From Blastomonas aquatica (GTDB lineage: Bacteria; Pseudomonadota; Alphaproteobacteria; Sphingomonadales; Sphingomonadaceae): a stretch of DNA of 64,000 nucleotides. The position numbers and the translations under genes are program-made. Below are positions 45,440-54,250 of this stretch, in pieces (position 1 is the stretch's first letter; every line of letters starts with the position of its first letter). The notes beneath the pieces are model-generated. The model was given only the letters and a program-made list of their open reading frames with translations, did not search any database and was not told the origin of the DNA. Where the stretch lies: assembly GCF_014639875.1 (NCBI RefSeq), contig NZ_BMGD01000004.1, positions 291,815 through 355,814 of the forward strand, given 5' to 3'.

Positions 45440-46440
45440 AAGCGCTCCTGATCGCCGTGGCGGTGTGGGCGATTTCGACCCCGCTGTGCGCTCAAGCTGT
45501 CAACGATTATGAAGCTGCCGTCGTGGCGCGATCTGCAGGTGATCCGCAAAGGGCAATTACCTATCTGGACGGCTGGCTAGCACAACATCCACGCGACAGC
45601 GATGCGCTGGTGCAGCGCGGTCTTGCCTATCTTGCGCTCGACCAGCGAACCAACGCGGCGCAAGACTTCCGCCTGGCGCTGCAAATTGCGCCTGATTATG
45701 CCGATGCGCGCGAGGGACTCGCCCGCGCAGAACGTCGGGACGTATCCAGCGGCGGCGGTTATCTGCTGGTCGGCGGGGCCTTGAGCGACCTCAACCGAGG
45801 GGCTGCTGATTGGGCCGAGGTTTCGCTGGATGCCGCAGCGCCTGTTTCTAGTACTGCGACCTTGGGCACGCGGATCGTGGCCTACCGCCGTTTTGGTCTC
45901 AACGATCTCGAACTGGTGGGCAATCTAACGCTACACCCTTCCGACAATTTGTGGCTGAGATTGAGCGCAGGCGGCACGCCAGCGGCGGACTTTCGCCCTG
46001 AGATCGCTTTGGCCACTGGCGCAGACTATCGCATCGTAGGTGGGGCAAATGCCACGGTGCTGAGTTTTGACACGTCTTACCAGCGCTTTCCGCTGCAGGA
46101 TGTGGTTACCGTCAATCCAGGCATCGTGCAGTATTTCGCTGGTGGGCAGCTTTGGGCAACATTTCGGGGAATAGGGACGGTGGCCGGTGGCGGTCGTTTG
46201 CAAGTGGGCGGTCTAGGTCGGCTCGATTATACCCCTCGCGAGCGTCTCCGTTATTTCATCGGCTTTGCAAATGGGCCCGACACCGAACTTGGGATCGTTA
46301 CACGTGTTTCTTCCCTGTTCGGCGGCGCTGAATTCCCTCTGGGAGACCGATTGTCGATAATGCCATCGGTGGCTCGCGAATGGCGGGAGAACGGTGGCGA
46401 TCGCACTGATTTCAGGCTGGACTTGAAAGCCATATTTTGA
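45436..46440 (+). CDS. TPR + YaiO-type outer-membrane beta-barrel protein
   Basis: 334 residues. A signal peptide (LLIAVAVWAISTPLCAQAV) is followed by ~80 residues of TPR-like helices (YLDGWLAQHPRDSDALVQRG, FRLALQIAPDYADAREGLA). A ~220-residue barrel-like part follows with alternating strands, ending in FRLDLKAIF, a C-terminal aromatic typical of outer-membrane barrels. The TPR-plus-barrel layout recalls polysaccharide exporters such as PgaA or BcsC in small form. Its start overlaps the receiver gene and its stop overlaps the HEAT gene (TTGA). Confidence 0.85.
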   Translation: MKALLIAVAVWAISTPLCAQAVNDYEAAVVARSAGDPQRAITYLDGWLAQHPRDSDALVQRGLAYLALDQRTNAAQDFRLALQIAPDYADAREGLARAERRDVSSGGGYLLVGGALSDLNRGAADWAEVSLDAAAPVSSTATLGTRIVAYRRFGLNDLELVGNLTLHPSDNLWLRLSAGGTPAADFRPEIALATGADYRIVGGANATVLSFDTSYQRFPLQDVVTVNPGIVQYFAGGQLWATFRGIGTVAGGGRLQVGGLGRLDYTPRERLRYFIGFANGPDTELGIVTRVSSLFGGAEFPLGDRLSIMPSVAREWRENGGDRTDFRLDLKAIF

Positions 46441-47474
46441 CGGTTCTGTTCGCTCTGTGGCAGCTATCCCTGGTCTTGTGTGCAGTCGCGTTGCTGGCAC
46501 TGGCCGCGATGCTGATCGTGAGGGTTATTGCAGGTCGGCGCGTGATCCGGAGCACCAGCGAGCGCAAGCGTCTGACCCCGCTGTTGCTGTACGGCAGCGA
46601 TACTCCGATGCAGCCGCCCGGCGGGATGACCGAGCGTCGGGAGGCTATGCGGCTGACGATGGAACTCGCTGAAATGGTACGCGGGCCGGATCGTGCCACA
46701 TTGCTTGCCAACGCATCAACGCTTGGCGTGCTGGACGACTTGATCGAAGGAAGCAACAGCCGCGTTCCTCAGGAACGCCTGCTCGCTGCGGAGGCACTGG
46801 CAATGTTTCCCGATGTGACCGATCGGGTTCATGAGATGCTCGATGATTCCAACCCCGATGTCCGGCTAGGTGCAGCATTGGCTTTAGCGCAAAATGGCTT
46901 TGCGCCACCCACGTCCGAGCTTGTCCGCCGCCTTGGCCTTGGCACCACAGAGCGGTCTTTACTGGTGGTTTCGCTCATGCGCGATCTTGCCGAGTTTGAC
47001 CCGCAAGGTGTCGAGGCGATGCTCGACGAACCCGATCTTCCAGAAGCGCTGAAACTGGCGGCAATCGACGCCTTGGCCGACACCGGCAACATCAAGCATG
47101 TGCCACTCATCAATGGCATGGTGGAAGCTGCAGCAGAAGACACGGCACTGCTGGTGCGGATCTACCGCGCACTTGGCCGAATCGGTCACCCCGAGGGCCA
47201 CAAAGCGATTCAGCACGGCATGGGCCACGCTGCCTGGCAGGTCAGGGCTTCAGCCGCACAGGCCGCTGGTGCGTCTTCCTTCATCAACGGTGCGCAAAAA
47301 TTGAGCGACCTGCTCGGCGATACAGAATGGTGGGTTCGATTTCGTGCCGGCGAAGCTCTTTGCCGGTTGGGCAAGACCGGGCGAGATAAGCTCGAACTCG
47401 CTTGCGTGCATGGCACAGAGCTCGCACGTGAGGCTGCGATATCGACGCTGGCAGAACGGGCCCAGGCGCTATGA
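46437..47474 (+). CDS. Membrane-anchored HEAT-repeat protein
   Basis: 345 residues. One N-terminal membrane helix (SLVLCAVALLALAAMLIVRV) is followed by a cytoplasmic stack of HEAT repeats (ERLLAAEALAMFPDVTDRVH, KLAAIDALADTGNIKHVPLI, WWVRFRAGEALCRLGKTGRD). It has no enzyme motif, so it probably acts as a scaffold or partner of the neighbouring synthase. The start is TTG at 46437 overlapping the previous stop. Its own stop overlaps the GT2 start as ATGA. Confidence 0.85.
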   Translation: MTVLFALWQLSLVLCAVALLALAAMLIVRVIAGRRVIRSTSERKRLTPLLLYGSDTPMQPPGGMTERREAMRLTMELAEMVRGPDRATLLANASTLGVLDDLIEGSNSRVPQERLLAAEALAMFPDVTDRVHEMLDDSNPDVRLGAALALAQNGFAPPTSELVRRLGLGTTERSLLVVSLMRDLAEFDPQGVEAMLDEPDLPEALKLAAIDALADTGNIKHVPLINGMVEAAAEDTALLVRIYRALGRIGHPEGHKAIQHGMGHAAWQVRASAAQAAGASSFINGAQKLSDLLGDTEWWVRFRAGEALCRLGKTGRDKLELACVHGTELAREAAISTLAERAQAL

Positions 47475-48910
47475 GCTATGATCCAGCTGCATGGGCGGAT
47501 GCGTGGATGCTTTCTGGGGCCCAAGGGATCGCTGCGATTGTCATTGTCACGGGACTGGCTCAGACGGGCTTTTACATCGTCCAACTCGTCTATGCCACTA
47601 TTGCGCTGTCGAGGCGTCCGCCCGTGCCGCGAGGGGCGACATTGTGGCGACGCTATTCCGACCAGGCGCCGCCGATCGCAGTTCTGGCGCCTGCCTATAA
47701 CGAGGAGCTGACCGTCGTCGAGAGCGTGCGTTCGCTGCTCGCGCTGCATTACCCTGAGTTCGAGGTGCTTCTCATCAACGATGGGTCGAAAGACGATACT
47801 CTGCGCCGGGTGGTCGAGGCCTTCGATCTGCGACCGGTCAGTCGCTTCATCGATAGCGCCGTGGAACATGCGGCGATCCGCGGTCTCTACGCCAATCCCG
47901 CACTCCCCAGGCTGCTGGTCATCGACAAGGAAAACGGGGGCAAGGCCGATGCGCTCAATGCTGGCATCAATGCTGCACGTTCTGAGCTCTTTTGTGCGAT
48001 TGATGCCGACTCAATTCTCGAGCCTGATGCTTTGTTGCGGGTGGTGCGGCCATTTGTCGACGACCCCGACCTGACCATCGCCGCAGGTGGTACGATCAGG
48101 ATCGCCAATGGGTGTACCATCGATGCCGGCCGCGTAGTGAACGTGAGCCTGCCCAGCAATTTCCTCGCGCTGGTCCAGACCATGGAATACCTGCGTGCCT
48201 TCCTCATGGCCCGTTTGGCTTTAGGGCATATGCAGGTGCTGACCGTCATTTCGGGTGCTTTCGGCCTGTTCAGCCGCCAGCGGGTGGTAGAGGTGGGTGG
48301 CTACAGCCTGAAGACGGTTGGCGAAGATATGGAACTGGTTCTCAAGCTGCATCGGCATATGCGCAATTTGGGGGAACCATACCGTATTGAATTCATCGCC
48401 GAGCCAGTATGCTGGACCGAATGCCCCGAAGATGTGCAGGTGCTTGGCCGGCAACGTAGCCGCTGGCAGCGGGGCGCTCTCGAATGTTTCGCCAAGCACA
48501 AGGATATGTGCTTCAATCCGCGCTATGGCAGAGTGGGTTTTATCGGATTTGGGCACATCTTGCTGGTCGATGTAGCTGGACCGCTCGTCGAGATCCTAGG
48601 CTATTTCCTGATCCCGCTGCTTTGGTATTTAAACCTGCTAGCGCTGCCTTGGCTGCTGGCATTCCTTGCCGTCACGTTCACCTTCGGCATTCTAGTCAGT
48701 GTGCTGACCCTCATTCTTGAGGAAGTGCAATTGCAGCGCTTTCCCCGTTCGCGTGACCTTGCCTTTCTGGCAGTGATCGCGGTGGTTGAGAATTTTGGCT
48801 ATCGCCAGTTATCAAATTTCTGGCGGCTAAGGGGCTGGTGGCAGTTTTTGCGCAAGGAGCAAGGTTGGGGCGCGATGACACGCAAAGGGTTCGGGGGGAC
48901 CGCGATCTGA
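47471..48910 (+). CDS. Processive family 2 glycosyltransferase (exopolysaccharide synthase)
   Basis: 479 residues. N-terminal membrane helix, then a GT2 domain with D104 (INDGSKDD), DAD at 178-180, GED at 284-286 and the processive signature QRSRW at 328-332. Three or four helices follow (~345-460). This is the BcsA/PgaC-like layout of an inner-membrane synthase that extrudes a beta-linked polymer. There is no PilZ domain. It overlaps the HEAT gene as ATGA, completing a four-gene coupled set. It converges with the HPt gene 7 bases away. Confidence 0.93.
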   Translation: MSYDPAAWADAWMLSGAQGIAAIVIVTGLAQTGFYIVQLVYATIALSRRPPVPRGATLWRRYSDQAPPIAVLAPAYNEELTVVESVRSLLALHYPEFEVLLINDGSKDDTLRRVVEAFDLRPVSRFIDSAVEHAAIRGLYANPALPRLLVIDKENGGKADALNAGINAARSELFCAIDADSILEPDALLRVVRPFVDDPDLTIAAGGTIRIANGCTIDAGRVVNVSLPSNFLALVQTMEYLRAFLMARLALGHMQVLTVISGAFGLFSRQRVVEVGGYSLKTVGEDMELVLKLHRHMRNLGEPYRIEFIAEPVCWTECPEDVQVLGRQRSRWQRGALECFAKHKDMCFNPRYGRVGFIGFGHILLVDVAGPLVEILGYFLIPLLWYLNLLALPWLLAFLAVTFTFGILVSVLTLILEEVQLQRFPRSRDLAFLAVIAVVENFGYRQLSNFWRLRGWWQFLRKEQGWGAMTRKGFGGTAI

Positions 48911-48917
48911 AGCGTTT

Positions 48918-49196
48918 TCAGGTCTCGGCGGTATAAGTACCCAGAAGCGCGATCAGGCTATTTGCCTTTGCCGCAAAGTCGGTTCTGGTCGATATCGCCT
49001 CTTCTAGCTCCTGCGCCAGTTCACCGACGTCGGCTGCGCCGAGCATGCCCGCTATGCCGGCCAATTTATGCGCCCGAACGGCCATTCCTTCGCGATCGTC
49101 CCTTAGCAGCAAAGTCTCGAATGCGGCGTGCTCATCGACAAGCCGCGCGGCCAACCTAGATCGCAGCGCGGCTAACTTTGCGTCGAGCGGGCTCAT
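48918..49196 (-). CDS. Histidine phosphotransfer (HPt) protein
   Basis: 92 residues, a stand-alone HPt domain with the phospho-acceptor His43 in VRAHKLAGIAGMLGAAD. It would carry phosphate from the hybrid kinase's receiver to another receiver. It overlaps the receiver gene by 4 bases and is the last of three coupled minus-strand genes. Its start GTG/ATG choice is settled by the ATGA overlap at 49196. Confidence 0.88.
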   Translation of the reverse strand: MSPLDAKLAALRSRLAARLVDEHAAFETLLLRDDREGMAVRAHKLAGIAGMLGAADVGELAQELEEAISTRTDFAAKANSLIALLGTYTAET

Positions 49197-49558
49197 TCCA
49201 ACAAGGTCCTTACCTGCTTTGCGAGGGTCATGGGATCGAACGGCTTGGCAATGACCCCGATGGCATCGAGCGTTGCAAAGCTTTGCATCTCGCTGGACTG
49301 CGCACGGGCAGTCACAAAGACCACTGGCACCGCCGCTGTAGCGTCCCTCTCACGTAAACGCGCGAGAGTCGATGGGCCATCCATCCCGGGCATCATGACA
49401 TCGAGCAGGATGACGTCAGGTACCCACTCTGCAACGATTTCCAACGCCAGCGCCCCGGAAGAGGCCGTGCGCACATCGAAATCAGGATCAAGACAAAGCG
49501 AAAGCTCGGCAACTTCGCGGATATCCGGCTCGTCATCGACATACAGTATACGGGTCAT
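49193..49558 (-). CDS. Single-domain response regulator
   Basis: 121-residue receiver with D8/D9 (ILYVDDEPD), phospho-acceptor D53 (VILLDVMMPG), T83 (VVFVTARAQ) and K105 (VIAKPFDP). There is no output domain. It is coupled by ATGA overlaps to both the hybrid kinase (upstream) and the HPt gene (downstream). It likely forms part of a multi-step relay, with the polysaccharide operon's own receiver as a candidate partner. Confidence 0.92.
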   Translation of the reverse strand: MTRILYVDDEPDIREVAELSLCLDPDFDVRTASSGALALEIVAEWVPDVILLDVMMPGMDGPSTLARLRERDATAAVPVVFVTARAQSSEMQSFATLDAIGVIAKPFDPMTLAKQVRTLLE

Positions 49559-51687
49559 TGGGCGTCCCTGCGTGCGCGAACGATCAAAGCCATGGTGGTT
49601 TCGACGAGCGCCTCGAACGGCGTGCGGCTCTTGACGAACACTGCGTCCGCATCGGCGCCGGGGTGTAGGTCGTCAAGCGCGGTAAACAATATGACGGGTA
49701 CACTGGGCAAGGCCACGCGAATGGCGGGCAACAGATCAAGGCCGTTTTCGTGGTCCAGTGATACGTCGACGATACAGGCCTCGATGTTGTCATGTGTCGT
49801 CAGCAAGTCGCGCGCGGCGGCCAGCGACCCGACCGAAAGCAGCGAGGCCCGCCCCAGGAACGCACTTTCCACGACGCTCAGGCAATCGAGATCGTCATCG
49901 ATATGGAGAACTACCGGCAATCCCTCCTGCAATCCGCTGGCCTGCGCGGGAGCCTCCTGTGCCAGCGGCAAATCAACATAAAAGATACTGCCGCCCCCGG
50001 GGCGGTCCAGAAATCCTGCACGGCCACCATGGCGTTCGGCAATTTCACGCACGATCGCAAGGCCCAGTCCTGTTCCTCCGCGTGTGCGGGCATCCGAATT
50101 GTCTGCCATGGCAAACTTCGCGAAAATCTGGGTTCGGAAGCTCTCCGGCACCCCAGATCCTCGATCCAGCACCTCAATCCGAACATCACGGCCTCGTTGC
50201 TCCGTTCGCAGGCTGACCGTCTCACCGTTGGGCGAATGTTTGATGGCGTTGGAAACAAGGTTGGTCAGCACCTGTTCAAGGCGATCAGGGTCTCCGATTA
50301 TGCATTGCGGCCAAGGGGACAGTGTTACCTCAATCTTGACGCCATGGTCGTCAGCATATTGGCGATTGGCTTCGATCGTACGCTTGATTAACGGCCCGAT
50401 CGTCAATTTGCGGAGGTCGAATGTCATCTTGCCGGATTCGATTTTTTCGATGTCGAGGATGTCGTTGATCAACCGGATCAGGCGCTCGCAATTGCTGTGC
50501 GCAATATTCACCAGTCGCGCAGCCTTTTCGTTCAGCTCACCCACAGCACCGCCCGCCAGGAGGCCCAGCGATCCGCCAATCGAGGTCAGCGGGGTGCGCA
50601 ATTCATGGCTGACAGTGGAAACGAATTCGCTTTTCATCCGCTCCGCGCGCTTACGCAGTGAAATGTCACGAATGGCGGCGACATATTGGTTGTCCCCGCC
50701 TTCCTCGACGAGACTGACGGCTATTTCTGTCTCGAAGGTGCTACCGTCGGCACGCCGACCGGTAAATTCCAGCTTACGCCCTGCGCCTTCGATTGTAGCC
50801 TTACCAACGCGGGCAAGCCAGGCTTGGCTGTCCTCGATGCTGACTGTCTCAGCCATGAGAATGGTATTGTGCTTCCCACAAAGATCGTCGGCCGAATGGC
50901 CAAATATGCGGACAACACTGGGATTTAGGCGGATTATGAAACCCCCTTTGTCGAGCAACAACATTGCATCGTCGGCGCCATCAAACATCGCGCTCTGTCG
51001 GGCGGCCAACCGCTCCGTTTGAGCCAGCGCCTCGAGCCTGCCCCGGGCGGAGCGACTGACCATAAGCGTCAGCAGTGCGAGCAAAACTGCAATTGCGAGC
51101 AGAAGCAGCGTCAGGCCCCGCTCAATATCGGCGCTCGTGTCGCGGCTAGCGCGACCCAAGGCATCGAGGCGGCGTTCTTCGATTGCGGTCAGGGCGCGGA
51201 CTTCGGCGCGGATTTCATCCATAAGGCGCTTACCGCGACCCTCGGCGATGCGGCCTTGCGCATTTTCCGCACGCCCTTCCCGCACATCGCGCGCGTTGAG
51301 CTCAGCGTTCGAAAATTGCAGGGCCGACAGCCGCTCGAGCCGCGGCAGACTGTCAACAATCGCTTGATCTGCCTGCAAGCGGAGTTCGGCTAGCAGCGCA
51401 TCGCGACGAGCCGCCGCTGTCAGATAGGGTTCCAAGAACGCTTCGTTTCCGGTGATCGCATAACCTCTGACAGCGGTCTCAGCATCAAGCTGAACCTCCT
51501 GAAACTGTGCAAGCAGACTTCGTGTTTGCCATGTCTGCTCGGCTGTGCGGCCAAGCTGGGTGGCGCCAGCAAATTCTGATCTCATCAGAACATAGATGCT
51601 GGCCAGGCTCAGCAAGATCGCAGCCAGAGCCCCAATCGTAAGTGCACGATGACGGTCGAATTTATGGTTCGGGTCGTTCTTCAGCAT
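49555..51687 (-). CDS. Hybrid sensor histidine kinase (CHASE3-PAS-HisKA-HATPase-REC)
   Basis: 710 residues. Membrane helices at ~17-35 and ~190-210 flank a CHASE3-like periplasmic helical domain (LDAETAVRGYAITGNEAFLE). A PAS domain (~228-345) and the HisKA H-box with His361 (TVSHELRTPLTSIGG) follow. The ATPase N box is VLTNLVSNAIKHSPNG, with G boxes at GTGLGLAIVREIAERHGG. A C-terminal receiver has acceptor Asp in CIVDVSLDHENG. It heads the minus-strand relay and should sense an envelope or surface cue. The ATG is at 51687. Confidence 0.94.
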   Translation of the reverse strand: MLKNDPNHKFDRHRALTIGALAAILLSLASIYVLMRSEFAGATQLGRTAEQTWQTRSLLAQFQEVQLDAETAVRGYAITGNEAFLEPYLTAAARRDALLAELRLQADQAIVDSLPRLERLSALQFSNAELNARDVREGRAENAQGRIAEGRGKRLMDEIRAEVRALTAIEERRLDALGRASRDTSADIERGLTLLLLAIAVLLALLTLMVSRSARGRLEALAQTERLAARQSAMFDGADDAMLLLDKGGFIIRLNPSVVRIFGHSADDLCGKHNTILMAETVSIEDSQAWLARVGKATIEGAGRKLEFTGRRADGSTFETEIAVSLVEEGGDNQYVAAIRDISLRKRAERMKSEFVSTVSHELRTPLTSIGGSLGLLAGGAVGELNEKAARLVNIAHSNCERLIRLINDILDIEKIESGKMTFDLRKLTIGPLIKRTIEANRQYADDHGVKIEVTLSPWPQCIIGDPDRLEQVLTNLVSNAIKHSPNGETVSLRTEQRGRDVRIEVLDRGSGVPESFRTQIFAKFAMADNSDARTRGGTGLGLAIVREIAERHGGRAGFLDRPGGGSIFYVDLPLAQEAPAQASGLQEGLPVVLHIDDDLDCLSVVESAFLGRASLLSVGSLAAARDLLTTHDNIEACIVDVSLDHENGLDLLPAIRVALPSVPVILFTALDDLHPGADADAVFVKSRTPFEALVETTMALIVRARRDAQ

Positions 51688-51761
51688 TCAGGCCTTGGGT
51701 TGTAAAAATTTTTCTCAGTGTTCAAGTGCCAAGATTTGGTAAAACTTTGGTGTCTGCGGTA

Positions 51762-52401
51762 TCAGCTGATGTCAAATTCGACCGCAAAATCACGTGTCGC
51801 GGCACTCGTTCCCTTAGGGTCGTCGACAGCATGCAGCGCCGGGAACGCAAAAAGTTCTACATAATCTGCGGCGGCCCGGCACTGATGAAGCGAAGCTGCT
51901 GGGTCAAACTCCGAACGGCACGTACTCTCGAGGGGTTGTGCGCCTTTGGACATTCGAGCAAGATCCCGCATTCCGGCCTTGGACATGATTATTTGTGCTT
52001 TGTTCGCCGCCATAATAAGCACGCCATCCGGTCCTTGCAAAGGGCTAAGCATGATCTCAATCGGGAATTGCCCGCCAATCTTGCGCAGTGCGACAGGCTC
52101 AAGGCCAGTCCCGAAAGACTGGTCAAGCGCTTCGGCAGAAGATCGGCTACCAGCGGCAATTAATCGTTCGGCAAAGCCGGTTGGAATGATCTTGGTAATA
52201 TTCTGACCGAGCAGCTCGTCGCGCAGATATCCGAACTTTTTCGGTAAGTTCGTTGACCAGGACGATCATCCCGCTCTCGTCGACAACGACCATGGCATCG
52301 GGTGCCGGCTCCAGCAAATCACGGTATCTGGCCTCAGAGCGTGCAAGTTGAAGCTCCAGCTCGGTCACGTGAAGGGCGGGCTGTGGCCTCATGGTAGTCA
52401 A
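51762..52401 (-). pseudogene. Frameshifted PAS-domain gene
   Basis: The 5' part (52401 to ~52237) encodes ELQLARSEARYRDLLEPAPD and AMVVVDESGMIVLVNELTEK, a PAS start. At the run of five T (52237-52241; A on the coding strand) the frame breaks. In the next frame the PAS continues as FGYLRDELLGQNITKIIP through GGQFPIEIMLSPLQGPDG and on to a stop at 51762. One base gained or lost at that homopolymer explains it. No downstream kinase remains, so the gene is also truncated. Confidence 0.75.
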
Positions 52402-52600
52402 GGTTATCCCCGGAAGGCTGAGCGGGAGGAAAAATTCGTCTCTCAGTCACCCGCATGCTGGCTGCGATATCGGGGCGATACCGTCTGAGTGTCAGCGCGG
52501 CGTTAGCTTTGGATAATATTCAGGGGATTACAGATTCCGCGTAGGTTTGTACAATGCCATCGAGCGCGTTTGGCATGTGTCGCCTGATGGGCGAAGTGGC

Positions 52601-54250
52601 ATGACAAAGGATCGACCCATTCGCTTGCCAGTTACCACTCGCAGCCCAGTCGCCTTGAGGATGCTGCGCACGCTTGTCATGGTAATAGGGATATTCAGCA
52701 TTTCTGTCGCTTCATCAGCCGCGCAGGCGCAACAGCTTCAGCAGCCCGGGCCGTCCGGCAGCATCACCCACCTCCTGCCCCGCTGGCCGTCTGATGCAGA
52801 GTATCTGGTGCTGTCCACTTCCGAAAATAAAACGAGGCTCTTCATTCGCAAACCGGAGCAAACCTCCAGCACTCCCGATTTGCGCTTGCTGGAGGACCTG
52901 CGTGACTTGGCCGCAATCGTACCCTTTGGCGGCAGCGAGCGTTGCGCTGCGGAAAGGTCGGCCGCAGACATTGTCGTATCCTGCGCGGAAGGATTTGATC
53001 CGGAAGGCGTTCTCATTCGGTTTTACGGGAAGCTGCCACCCGGCGCGGCTGCCCGAGCGCTCGTCGAGACTAAAGGCTCAAAGGAATTCCGTCTTCAGTT
53101 TGTCAATTTGGGCGAAGACGCGACTGCTGCCAAGGCCGCTTCAGGGCAGCTGAACCTCGCGCTTCCACCGCGAGCAGATGGACCTCTCCAGCTGGTAATC
53201 CTTGGGCCCCAGTCGGGTGGGTCATTGCGGGTGACCGATCTTCGTCTGGCACCCACGCACCCGCCTCGCGCGCTGGACTCTGGTGCATGGGCATGGCACC
53301 CCCAGGCATGGCAGGAGGACAGCGACGCGCTCCTGCGCCCGGCGATTGAGCGGCGTTTGAAGCATCTGTATATTACGCTGGATATCGCCGGCGGACAGGT
53401 TGAGCACGCGGCGGAGCTGACGCGGTTCCTCAGGGCGGCTTCAGGTGCCGGAATATCGGTCGAAGCCGTCGAAGGCGATCCGCGCATGGTGCTACCCGAA
53501 GGCCTGGCCAACGCGCTTGATCGCGCGCGGGCGATAGCGCGCTTTCAGAAAAGCGCGCCTGCAGCCGCGCGACTGTCCGGTGTTCAGTATGACATCGAAC
53601 CGTATGTTCTGCCCGGTTGGGGAACAGCGCCGGTCGATCACAAGGCCTGGAGCAATGCGGTCAATGCCTTGGCCGACGCTGTGAATGGTCAGCTCCATCT
53701 TGTCCTGCCGTTCTGGGTTGCCAGCGAACCAGCCGGTGCGCAATTCCTGCGAGATGTCGAAGCGTCAGTGAATGCGGTGACCGTCATGAGCTACCGCGCC
53801 GATGGTGCGCTCGCTGCTCATTTGGCCCAACCGCTGCTGAATTGGGGTGGGTCAGCCCACAAGCGTGTCCGGATCGCACTGGAGGCAGGGCCGGTCCCCT
53901 CCGAGGTCGAGGAGACCTTCGTGCCAGCCACCAGCGGACAGCTGGCTTTGGTCGAGACGGCGGGCCAGGTGACTGCTACCCATTTATCAGAGCCTCAGGT
54001 GGTACCAGGTGCCAAGATGTACGCCAGCCGTGGCAAGGTCCAAACGCGATCCGACCGGATCAGCTTTTTGGGCAACGAACGGGCGATGATGGAAGCGGCA
54101 GAGGATGTTGCGCGCGTAGCATCTGCCTGGGAATCCTTCGCCGGGATCAGCTACCATGGCCTCGCATGGTCGTCGCGTCAGCGAGATCCAAGCCCTGTCA
54201 GCGGCTCGCAACCGGTATCCGACGAGAACCCTCGATCCCGTCAAGAATGA
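52601..54250 (+). CDS. Secreted GH18-like glycoside hydrolase of polysaccharide cluster
   Basis: About 549 residues. Signal peptide (RTLVMVIGIFSISVASSAAQ), then a non-catalytic N-terminal half. A TIM-barrel-like C-terminal half has an Asp-x-Glu pair in LSGVQYDIEPYVLPGW and a later VTVMSYRADGALAAH, as seen in GH18-like folds. The catalytic DxE is inferred, not proven. Starts at 52601 (MTKDRPIRL) or 52661 (MLRTLVMVI) are possible. Its last 53 bases overlap the convergent deacetylase gene. Confidence 0.7.
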   Translation: MTKDRPIRLPVTTRSPVALRMLRTLVMVIGIFSISVASSAAQAQQLQQPGPSGSITHLLPRWPSDAEYLVLSTSENKTRLFIRKPEQTSSTPDLRLLEDLRDLAAIVPFGGSERCAAERSAADIVVSCAEGFDPEGVLIRFYGKLPPGAAARALVETKGSKEFRLQFVNLGEDATAAKAASGQLNLALPPRADGPLQLVILGPQSGGSLRVTDLRLAPTHPPRALDSGAWAWHPQAWQEDSDALLRPAIERRLKHLYITLDIAGGQVEHAAELTRFLRAASGAGISVEAVEGDPRMVLPEGLANALDRARAIARFQKSAPAAARLSGVQYDIEPYVLPGWGTAPVDHKAWSNAVNALADAVNGQLHLVLPFWVASEPAGAQFLRDVEASVNAVTVMSYRADGALAAHLAQPLLNWGGSAHKRVRIALEAGPVPSEVEETFVPATSGQLALVETAGQVTATHLSEPQVVPGAKMYASRGKVQTRSDRISFLGNERAMMEAAEDVARVASAWESFAGISYHGLAWSSRQRDPSPVSGSQPVSDENPRSRQE

